From: Rhodoferax sp.
GTDB lineage: Bacteria > Pseudomonadota > Gammaproteobacteria > Burkholderiales > Burkholderiaceae_C
Direction: 5' to 3'
Assembly (NCBI GenBank): GCA_031291305.1
Contig: JARLJH010000063.1
Location: forward strand, 81,388 to 145,387
Length of the DNA stretch: 64,000 nucleotides
In this document: positions 27,708-35,187 of the stretch, in pieces
How the letters are laid out: each line of letters opens with the position of its first letter
Position numbering within the stretch: the first letter of the stretch is position 1
The notes under the pieces: model-generated
Told to the model about the DNA's origin: nothing
Database searches by the model: none
What the model saw: only the letters and a program-made list of their open reading frames with translations
Program-made: the position numbers and the translations under genes

Positions 27708-29171
27708 CTATAGTTGCAGGCGTCGCTCCATCTGGCTCTCTTGGTAGTAGCGGCTTTTCTCCTCGTACATGGCGCGGTCAGCCCGGTGCAGCGTGGCCTC
27801 CAGTTGGTTACCGACATGGCAGGTCGCGGCGCCGATGGCCATACTCAGCTTGTGACCAGAGTAGAACTGGTTGTTCAGCTCCAGAATGGATTGGATGCGC
27901 TCCATCACGGCTTGGGCGCCGCGCTCATCGGCCCCAGGCAGCAACATGGCAAATTCATCGCCTCCGGTCCGGGCGACGCAGGCATTCGGACTGTTGACCT
28001 TGCCCAGTACCTCACCGGCGCGACGCAGTAATGCATCTCCAGCGACGTGGCCGTCTTCGTCGTTCACTCGTTTCAGGCCGTTGAGATCAATCACCAGCAC
28101 GCTCAGTGGCCAAGGTCCCTTGCGCGACAGGCGGTTTAACTCGTCCATATAGAAGGCACGGTTGCGCAGCTGGGTCAGGGAATCGTGCTTGCCCAGGTAT
28201 TCCAGATAGGCCTCGGCTTTTTTACGGGCGGTGATGTCCACCAGCGACACCAGCACCAGGTCCCAGTTGGCCAGATGGTCTGGTAGCACGGCGAATTGCA
28301 TGTGGATGTTGATCAGATCGCCGCTTAGCCGGTAGTTGACCACCTCGCGCATCAGCGTGGTCTTGCCCTGCCACAGCTCGATCAATTGCTCGGCAAACGA
28401 ATCCTGCATTTCTCCCTGGAAGACGTCGCTCAGGCGGGCCAGCAACTCGGCCTTGTTCTGCGCGCCAAACATGGCAAGCGTCTGGTGATTCACATCAATG
28501 ACGCGGATCTCCTGCATGCACCGCGACACAAATTCTGGATGCACATTGATGAAAGTGCGAAAGTCTTCAATGCCGCGCCTGCGCAGATCGTCCAGCAGCA
28601 GCTTGACCGCGCTGAAATCCTCAACCCACAGCGATACCGGGGAATAGTCAAACAGGTCGCGCGCATGCTGCTCGCTGGCCTTGAGCAAACGAGCGGTCTC
28701 CAGCTCGTGCGTGATGTCTTCCAAGGACACCATGACGCGGGCCCAGGTATCTTCATGGCCCTGCAGTACGCGGGCCTGGACTTTCACGTCCAGCCGCCGC
28801 CCGTCCAGGCTGTAGTTCACCGTTTGCACAGAAAAACCCAGAGCGCCCTCCCACATGGGTAAAAGTTGCTCCACCAGCTTGCCCAGCATGTCACCTCGGA
28901 ACACCCGGTCCAGGTTCGCTAGCAGCTCGTCCTGACTTCGCGCACCGAAAATCTCCAGGCTACGCGCGTTCACCTGCAGCACCTGCAAGCACGCAGCGCA
29001 CTCTGAAAGGCTATCCGGATGCGCCTGGACGTGCGCCTGCAGATCGGTCACACCCTGGCTGCGCCAGCGTTCAAACAGGCGCTTGAGCGCGCTGAAATCT
29101 TCCAACCACAAGGAAACAGGGGCCAACTCAAACAGTTGTGCGTAATCGGCCGGGAATGAGACATGGGACAC
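27708..29171 (-). CDS. PAS-containing diguanylate cyclase with duplicated sensor module
   Basis: A 487-residue cytoplasmic protein making c-di-GMP. Two tandem sensor modules, about 160 residues apart, repeat the same plan: APVSLWLEDFSALK (17-30) and SPVSLWVEDFSAVK (177-190), each followed by a His-Pro-(D/E) step, an IFGARSQDELLA / MFGAQNKAELLA block and a PAS-like strand ending in SLEDIT / SLVDIT. The GGDEF domain begins near 325 (KHDSLTQLRNRAF) with an intact active site RTGGDEFAML (403-407). The start is GTG at 29171 because AGGAGG lies 8 nt upstream; the in-frame frame extends to 29282 without such a site. Separate transcription unit from the PhnD operon (226-nt gap). Confidence 0.9.
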   Translation of the reverse strand: MSHVSFPADYAQLFELAPVSLWLEDFSALKRLFERWRSQGVTDLQAHVQAHPDSLSECAACLQVLQVNARSLEIFGARSQDELLANLDRVFRGDMLGKLVEQLLPMWEGALGFSVQTVNYSLDGRRLDVKVQARVLQGHEDTWARVMVSLEDITHELETARLLKASEQHARDLFDYSPVSLWVEDFSAVKLLLDDLRRRGIEDFRTFINVHPEFVSRCMQEIRVIDVNHQTLAMFGAQNKAELLARLSDVFQGEMQDSFAEQLIELWQGKTTLMREVVNYRLSGDLINIHMQFAVLPDHLANWDLVLVSLVDITARKKAEAYLEYLGKHDSLTQLRNRAFYMDELNRLSRKGPWPLSVLVIDLNGLKRVNDEDGHVAGDALLRRAGEVLGKVNSPNACVARTGGDEFAMLLPGADERGAQAVMERIQSILELNNQFYSGHKLSMAIGAATCHVGNQLEATLHRADRAMYEEKSRYYQESQMERRLQL

Positions 29172-29375
29172 AGCAAAACCTCCTGACGGGTATTGTGCAG
29201 GGTCCCAACAACCCTGAACAAACTTTTGAACGAATCCAGCGCCCAGAACTGAATACGCAACGCTTTTCGCCGCCCCGGTCACAACACTGACTGAGTTCGA
29301 GGCAAAACAAAGCCCTAGCCCCTACAAAATATGCCAAGATAGCTATAACTACAATAGCATTCTGATGACCCTGTG

Positions 29376-32300
29376 TTAAAGCAAGCTAAAACCAGGAATC
29401 GGCCCTTCTGCGTCTGGCCTGGCTTGACGCATCATGCGCATCGCGTCATGCATTTGCTGGCTGTGGGCATCCATGTCAGCCAGAAGCTGGGCAACCTGTT
29501 CATGCGCCGCACCGGCACGGATGTGATCCAACAAGAGGTCGGCCTGCTGGTGCAGCCGCGCATGCACCGTGGTCACCGTGGCAAAACCGGCATGCTGCGC
29601 AAAACGCTGTTGTGTAGCCGGTTTGGTCAGCCATTGGCCAAACCGGCAGATCTGACCGGCAGCGGGCTCCACTGTGGTCTTTCCAGTAGCAAAGGCGTAC
29701 AACTTGTGGAGACAGGCTTGGTGTTCCACTTCCGCCAGCAAGATAGACATATCGCCTGGGCTCACGGCTTCGCTATGGGCCCAGCTGTCGGGCGCGTGCC
29801 ACTGCGCCAGCCAATGCGCCACCTCAGCACTCGGCATGGGGCGGGCAATGGCGTAGCCCTGGCCATATTCACAACCAAATTCAATCAGCATTTGGCCAAG
29901 TGCTTCGGTTTCCACCCCTTCGGCCAGAGGACGACGGTCAAAGTTGTGCGCCAGCCCCAACACGCTGTAAACGATGGCTGCATGTTCAGCATCGTCTTGC
30001 ATACCCCGCACAAAACTCTGATCAATCTTGATGGTGTGGGCTGCCAGCTGTTTCAGGAAGGTCAGCGACGAGTAACCGGTGCCAAAGTCGTCCAGTGCAC
30101 ATTCAATACCCAGCGCTTGCAGCCGACCAATCAGGGCCGACACATGGGGCATGTTCTCCAGCGCGCCGGTTTCCAGAATCTCCAGTTCGAGCTGGCTCGG
30201 TGACACCGTGGGTTGCTGGCGCAACTGGCCTTGCAGCCGCTCTACAAAATCGGGGTCATGCAACTGCATGCCATCGATGTTGACGCTGACCACCGTTCGG
30301 ATGCCTTGGGTCTGCCACTGGGCGAGTTGAGCCAAAGCGGTCTCGATCACCCAGTTGCCCAGCGTGATGGCCAAAGGATGGCGCTCCAGCAAGGGAATGA
30401 ACAAACCCGGCGGCACCAGCCCGCGCTCTGGTTGTTGCCAGCGGATCAAGGCCTCAAAACCGATCACCTCGCCGCTCTTGAGATGCACTTTGGGCTGGTA
30501 AAACAGCACAAACTCCTGGTTCACTAGCGCTCGGCGGATTTCACCCAGGCGTAAAAACTGCTCGCGCGTGGTTTCGTCCTTGACCGGGTCAAACACCCGG
30601 AAGCAGTTTTTTCCCGCCAGTTTGGCCTGGTACATGGCTTGGTCGGACTGTCGCAACAACTGTTCGGCATCCACCTTGTCGTTTTGCGGGTAGAGCGTGA
30701 CCCCGATGCTGGCGGTAACGCTCAGGCTCAACCCGTCGAGTTCAAGTGGTTGGGCGACCGCCGTGAGCAGGCGGCTGGCCTGCACGACGTGGGCATCGGT
30801 CTGATCCAACCCGCCCAGAAGTACAGCAAACTCATCACCCCCAATGTGGGCCAGGTACTGGCTGTCAAGCAGGCCCCCCACCAATCTGCGACCAAGTTCC
30901 ACAATCAACTGGTTACCCAACTCCTGGCCATGGACATCGTTGATGGCAGCAAAACCATCCAGATCCAGGTAGGCCACACCCAGATGTTTATGCGGTGCGG
31001 CGCAGCGGCACATGGCCAGGGCCAGCGTTTCGACAAACAGCTTGCGGTTAGGCAGGCCCGTCAGGGCATCGTGCTGGGTGAGGTATTTGAGCTGCGCCTG
31101 ATGCGCCTTGTGTTCACTGATGTCGATGATGATGCCCGCAACCAGCCGGGGCTGGCCTGTGGCATCGCGTTGTGTCACACGCCCCAGGCAGCGGCACCAG
31201 ACCCAGTGGCCGTCCTGATGCGGCAGGCGCATTTCAGCTTCAAAACGTGGCGACTCACCGCACATGTGTTGGGTGATCGACTGCTGCACACGCACCCGGT
31301 CTTCGGGGTGAATGGATGCGACGTATTCGTCATAGCCTCTTTCACGCACCTTGTCCTGCTCATACCCCAACATGATGGCTGTGCGTTCGTTGAACAGAAT
31401 CAGGCCAGCGGTGAAGTCTACCTCCCAGGTGCCCGCCTGGGCCGCTTCGATGGCGTTTTGCAGGCGCAGTCGCTCCACCTCCAATGCAGCTTCCGCGGCT
31501 CTGCGCTCAGTGATGTTGTGGCTGATGCCCAAGACTCCGAGCAACTGCCCATCCGGGGTGCGCATCGGTACCTTGGTGGTTTCCATCAGTGCGCCCTGAC
31601 CGCTGTCGGCAAAGGTGAGCCATTCTTCATTCACCGTTGGGCCGCCGACGGTCATGGCGGCGCGGTCATTCTCGCGAAAGGAATCAGCCAGTTCCTGCGG
31701 CACAAAATCGTAATCTGTCTTGCCTACGATAAAGGCCTCTGGCACTCCATACAAACGCTCAAAGGCCGGGTTGCAGGACAGGAAGACGCCATTGACATCC
31801 TTGAGCCAGATCAAATCCGGGATGGTGTTGACCAGCGTGCGCAGGTGCAACTCGCTGGCCTGCATAGTCGCTTTGGCGGCTATGCGTTCGGTCACATCGG
31901 TATAGAGCGACATCGCGCTGACCTGTCCTTCAAACTCGATCGCTATCCTCTCAACGTAGCAGATGAATTGCGTGCCATTTTTACGAACGAGAGGCAACTC
32001 CAGCCCGACTTTTCTATTGTCGACAGTCAGACTTGGAAATTTGGCTTGCAGGACGACCAAGTCTTCAGGCCGATGAATGTCCTTTACTGGTAGCTTCAGC
32101 AACTCATCCTGGCTGTAGCCCAGCATCTGACAAAACCAGGGGTTGACGAAGATAAAGCGGTGGGTCGTGTTGTCCACCACAGCCAGTCCAGCCGGCAGGT
32201 TGTCGATCAGCGTGCTCAGATTTCTTTCCAGAGTTGAGCCACTTGCTTGTGCCTGAGCGCTGCGACTCAACAGGAGACGCCAGCGCCCCTCGTTGCTGCG

Positions 32301-32753
32301 CAGGGCTTCTTCGGCGCGCTGGTGAGCGGCCTCCAGACCCAAGCCGTCCTGCAAAGCCAGCACCACCAAAGCCATCCGTTTGTCCTTATCCAGGATGTGG
32401 TGAGCCAGCCATTGGGTCAAAAAAGGAAAAAGATCGCACAACACGGCCTGGAGAGGTCGATCGCCAGAACGCAGCTCGGTGATATGGGCAAAAAACCGTT
32501 GGTGATTCTGCACGTGCTCATCCAGCCAGGCATCACCGCTCAGATGGGTTTGCCAGATGCCTTCTTCGCTGCGAAAGTGGTAGTCGGCATAGTCGGACAG
32601 TTCGCCCAAAATGGCGTTGGTTTCATGCTCCGAGGCACCCTCTATGTATTGCTGTACCAGGCGGTTCAGCAAACCGACCAGCATGTGATGTTGCTCGTCA
32701 ATCAGCGTTATGCCTGTCTCAAGATGGGGGCCCCAGGGGAAAATTTCAAACAT
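29376..32753 (-). CDS. Bacteriohemerythrin-PAS-GGDEF-EAL protein with C-terminal CZB-like domain
   Basis: An approximately 1,125-residue soluble multidomain c-di-GMP protein. Residues 1-130 are a bacteriohemerythrin domain with the di-iron ligands His22 (DEQHH), His59 and Glu63 (YHFRSEE), His80 and His84, His119 and Asp124 (HHILDKD); it should bind O2 or sense iron/redox state. Three PAS domains follow (about 175-295, 300-415, 425-550). Then come GGDEF with IGGDEFAVL (638-642) and EAL (EAL at 766-768, LDDFGTGYSSL, KIDQSFV, AEGVET), both with intact catalytic motifs. The last 120 residues resemble the zinc-binding CZB domain (H-x2-C near 1010, ICRFGQWL, HARLHQQ). The start is ATG at 32753; a TTG five codons upstream is possible. 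Confidence 0.88.
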   Translation of the reverse strand: MFEIFPWGPHLETGITLIDEQHHMLVGLLNRLVQQYIEGASEHETNAILGELSDYADYHFRSEEGIWQTHLSGDAWLDEHVQNHQRFFAHITELRSGDRPLQAVLCDLFPFLTQWLAHHILDKDKRMALVVLALQDGLGLEAAHQRAEEALRSNEGRWRLLLSRSAQAQASGSTLERNLSTLIDNLPAGLAVVDNTTHRFIFVNPWFCQMLGYSQDELLKLPVKDIHRPEDLVVLQAKFPSLTVDNRKVGLELPLVRKNGTQFICYVERIAIEFEGQVSAMSLYTDVTERIAAKATMQASELHLRTLVNTIPDLIWLKDVNGVFLSCNPAFERLYGVPEAFIVGKTDYDFVPQELADSFRENDRAAMTVGGPTVNEEWLTFADSGQGALMETTKVPMRTPDGQLLGVLGISHNITERRAAEAALEVERLRLQNAIEAAQAGTWEVDFTAGLILFNERTAIMLGYEQDKVRERGYDEYVASIHPEDRVRVQQSITQHMCGESPRFEAEMRLPHQDGHWVWCRCLGRVTQRDATGQPRLVAGIIIDISEHKAHQAQLKYLTQHDALTGLPNRKLFVETLALAMCRCAAPHKHLGVAYLDLDGFAAINDVHGQELGNQLIVELGRRLVGGLLDSQYLAHIGGDEFAVLLGGLDQTDAHVVQASRLLTAVAQPLELDGLSLSVTASIGVTLYPQNDKVDAEQLLRQSDQAMYQAKLAGKNCFRVFDPVKDETTREQFLRLGEIRRALVNQEFVLFYQPKVHLKSGEVIGFEALIRWQQPERGLVPPGLFIPLLERHPLAITLGNWVIETALAQLAQWQTQGIRTVVSVNIDGMQLHDPDFVERLQGQLRQQPTVSPSQLELEILETGALENMPHVSALIGRLQALGIECALDDFGTGYSSLTFLKQLAAHTIKIDQSFVRGMQDDAEHAAIVYSVLGLAHNFDRRPLAEGVETEALGQMLIEFGCEYGQGYAIARPMPSAEVAHWLAQWHAPDSWAHSEAVSPGDMSILLAEVEHQACLHKLYAFATGKTTVEPAAGQICRFGQWLTKPATQQRFAQHAGFATVTTVHARLHQQADLLLDHIRAGAAHEQVAQLLADMDAHSQQMHDAMRMMRQARPDAEGPIPGFSLL

Positions 32754-33109
32754 GGTGTTGCTGATCAAGGGACGCTGGCCAAAGCGCGGGGTTCATCTCG
32801 TGTGTTGGGGATCTCAATGAAGGCTGGCACCGCAGTGGAATATTACACGACGGCTGTGTTTTGATGACAAGGCGCGGCCTGGTTCGCGGCACCAGATTTG
32901 GGATGCGGTGCTAGGCGCGAATCCCGCCGTTTAGCTTTGCTCAACAAGCGATTTGCAACGACGCAATGCGCCCAAAGATCGGCAGGGAAAAGTACAACTT
33001 ATCGCTTTGCAAGCCATACAGCATTTGATGCATTCCATATCGCTTAAGCAGACAGCACAAAGCCCGAACCGTTACCAGTTCGGGCTTTGTGTCAGGATGC
33101 AGCCTTGAA
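32754..33109. other. 356-nt intergenic region between lpdA and the hemerythrin protein
   Basis: No gene supported. It contains the lpdA terminator (33056-33091) at one end and must hold the promoter of the hemerythrin-GGDEF-EAL gene at the other. No further repeat or operator was recognised. Confidence 0.5.
33056..33091 (-). terminator. Strong hairpin terminator after the aceE-aceF-lpdA operon
   Basis: CACAAAGCCCGAAC and GTTCGGGCTTTGTG form a perfect 14-bp stem with an 8-nt loop, 18 nt beyond the lpdA stop codon. The GCCCGAAC core with flanking AAA/TTT tracts is typical of Rho-independent terminators and is symmetrical enough to work in both directions. Confidence 0.85.
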
Positions 33110-34972
33110 CTACTTGCGCGTCGGCGGCACATCCGTGCAACTGCCATGCGCAATCTCCGCCGCCATGCCAATCGATTCACCCAGCGTCGGGTGCGGGTGG
33201 ATGGTCTTGCCGATGTCCACCGCATCCGCGCCCATCTCAATCGCCAGCGCCACTTCACCAATCATGTCACCCACATGCGTGCCGACCATGCCACCGCCCA
33301 GAATCTTGCCGTGGCCGTGGGCTTCGGGGGAATCATCAAACAAGAGCTTGGTGACACCTTCGTCGCGGCCATTGGCGATGGCGCGGCCGGAGGCGGCCCA
33401 GGGGAACAGGCCCTTTTTGACCTTGATGCCTTGGGCTTTGGCCTGGTCTTCTGTGAGGCCCACCCAGGCGACTTCGGGGTCGGTGTAGGCCACGCTGGGG
33501 ATGACGCGGGCGTTGAAGGCTGCTGCGGCCAACTCCTTGTTGCCTTGGAGTTCACCGGCGATGACTTCGGCGGCCACATGCGCCTCGTGCACCGCCTTGT
33601 GCGCCAGCATGGGCTGGCCGACGATGTCGCCGATGGCGAAGATGTGGGGCACGTTGGTGCGCATCTGGATGTCGACGTTGATGAAGCCTCGGTCGGTGAC
33701 GACCACGCCAGCCTTGTCGGCGGCGATTTTTTTGCCGTTGGGCGTGCGGCCGACGGCTTGCAGCACCAGGTCGTAAGTTTGCGGCTCGGGCACTTTCACG
33801 CCCTCCTCTGCCGGGGCAAATGTGACCTTGATACCTTCTGGAGTTGCCTCGGCAGCAACAGTTTTTGTTTTCAACATGATGTTGTCAAACCGTGGCGCGT
33901 TCATCTTCTGCCAGATCTTGACCAGGTCACGGTCGGCACCTTGCATCAGGCCGTCGAGCATTTCGACCACATCCAGGCGTGCGCCGAGCGTGCTGTAAAC
34001 CGTGCCCATTTCCAGGCCGATGATGCCGCCGCCCAGGATCAGCATGCGCTTGGGGACTTCTTTCAGCGCCAAGGCGCCAGTGCTGTCCACCACGCGCGGA
34101 TCGTTGGGCATGAAGGGCAGGCGCACGGCTTGGCTACCGGCGGCGATGATGGCGCGCTTGAAAGCAATGACCTTCTTGCTGCCGGTTTTCTCTTGCGCCG
34201 TACCGCTGGTTTCTTCGACTTCCACGTGGTTGGCCCCGACAAACGCACCGTAGCCGCGCACGATGGTGACCTTGCGCATCTTGGCCATGGCGGCCAGGCC
34301 GCCGGTGAGTTTGCTAATGACTTTTTCTTTGTGACCGCGTAGTTTGTCGACGTTGACCACCGGTTTGCCAAAGTCCACGCCCAGGTCGCCCAGGTGGGCC
34401 ACTTCGTCCATGACGGCGGCCACGTGCAGCAGTGCTTTGCTGGGGATGCAGCCGACGTTCAGGCAGACACCGCCGAGCGTGGCGTAGCGTTCAACGACGA
34501 CGACCTTGAGGCCGAGATCGGCGGCGCGGAAGGCTGCCGAGTAGCCGCCGGGGCCACCGCCCAAGACCAGCACATCGCAGTCCAGATCAGCCGCGCCACC
34601 GAAACTGGCGGCATTGGGGACTGGTGCCGTAGCGGGTGTTGCTGCGGATTGTGTAGCTACCTGTGCAGTTTTCAAGGGGGCTAGAGGCTGATTTTCCTTG
34701 GTAGACGGTGCAGTTACGGGCTGTGCCGCATCACCCGCAGCCTCCAGCACCAGCAGCAGCGTGCCTTCGGAAACTTTGTCGCCAATATTGATCTTGAGTT
34801 CTTTCACCACGCCGCCGTGGCTGGAGGGGATTTCCATCGAGGCTTTGTCGCTCTCGACGGTGATCAGGCTTTGGTCAGCTTTGATGGTGTCGCCGGGTTT
34901 GACCAGCAGCTCGATCACGGTAACTTCGGCGAAGTCGCCGATGTCGGGGACTTTGATGTCGATAAGTGCCAT
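33110..34972 (-). CDS. lpdA: Dihydrolipoamide dehydrogenase with N-terminal lipoyl domain (PDH E3)
   Basis: A 620-residue E3 of the pyruvate dehydrogenase operon. Residues 1-80 are a lipoyl domain (Lys43 in ESDKASMEIPS). A flexible linker (80-128) contains a repeat-encoded peptide (ENQPLAPLKTAQVAT, 93-107). The FAD/NAD oxidoreductase follows: VLVLGGGPGGYSAA, redox CLNVGCIPSKA, LGGGIIGLEMGTVY, AIGDIVGQPMLAHKA and the catalytic His/Glu region near HPHPTLGE. Lipoylated E3 is known in several betaproteobacteria and neisseriae. Third gene of aceE-aceF-lpdA; the 215-nt gap to aceF holds a large inverted repeat. It is distinct from the lipoyl-less E3 at 1-1221. Confidence 0.96.
   Translation of the reverse strand: MALIDIKVPDIGDFAEVTVIELLVKPGDTIKADQSLITVESDKASMEIPSSHGGVVKELKINIGDKVSEGTLLLVLEAAGDAAQPVTAPSTKENQPLAPLKTAQVATQSAATPATAPVPNAASFGGAADLDCDVLVLGGGPGGYSAAFRAADLGLKVVVVERYATLGGVCLNVGCIPSKALLHVAAVMDEVAHLGDLGVDFGKPVVNVDKLRGHKEKVISKLTGGLAAMAKMRKVTIVRGYGAFVGANHVEVEETSGTAQEKTGSKKVIAFKRAIIAAGSQAVRLPFMPNDPRVVDSTGALALKEVPKRMLILGGGIIGLEMGTVYSTLGARLDVVEMLDGLMQGADRDLVKIWQKMNAPRFDNIMLKTKTVAAEATPEGIKVTFAPAEEGVKVPEPQTYDLVLQAVGRTPNGKKIAADKAGVVVTDRGFINVDIQMRTNVPHIFAIGDIVGQPMLAHKAVHEAHVAAEVIAGELQGNKELAAAAFNARVIPSVAYTDPEVAWVGLTEDQAKAQGIKVKKGLFPWAASGRAIANGRDEGVTKLLFDDSPEAHGHGKILGGGMVGTHVGDMIGEVALAIEMGADAVDIGKTIHPHPTLGESIGMAAEIAHGSCTDVPPTRK
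34654..34696 (+). repeat. Dispersed repeat copy inside the lpdA linker
   Basis: The plus strand reads TAGCTACCTGTGCAG, then an AAGGGGGCTAGAGGCTGATTTTC block, matching the family found at 36209, 36588, 36672, 43065, 54222, 57888 and 58881. Read on the coding strand it encodes residues 93-107 of the E3 linker (ENQPLA...AQVAT). The frame is open, so the insertion is tolerated as a flexible linker. Confidence 0.7.
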
Positions 34973-35010
34973 GTTGTTCTTTCGGTTAACTTGGAATAAC
35001 TGTGCGTGAT

Positions 35011-35132
35011 GCGGGTGCTGTCTGATTTCACCCGCAGCGTGCGCTGGGTGTCTGACGCAGCGGAATCAAGGAGGAGGTTTGGGCCAAGCCCAAACCGGGG
35101 GACATCCGCGGAGTCAGACACCCAGCGCACGC
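35011..35132. repeat. Large nested inverted repeat between aceF and lpdA
   Basis: Three stems lie in 122 nt. GCGGGTG (35011-35017) pairs with CACCCGC (35029-35035). A perfect 20-bp pair joins 35037-35056 (containing CGCTGGGTGTCTGAC) with 35113-35132 (containing GTCAGACACCCAGCG). Inside it GGTTTGGGC (35076-35084) pairs with GCCCAAACC (35088-35096). The whole could fold into a long cruciform or a stable mRNA structure within the operon. No T-run follows. It may be a member of a mobile repeat family, an RNase processing site, or a device lowering lpdA expression. Confidence 0.75.
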
Positions 35133-35187
35133 CGCTAATCGTTGTCGGGGCGATTTCATAGGTTGAGGTCGCGGTTAGCCGAAATTT

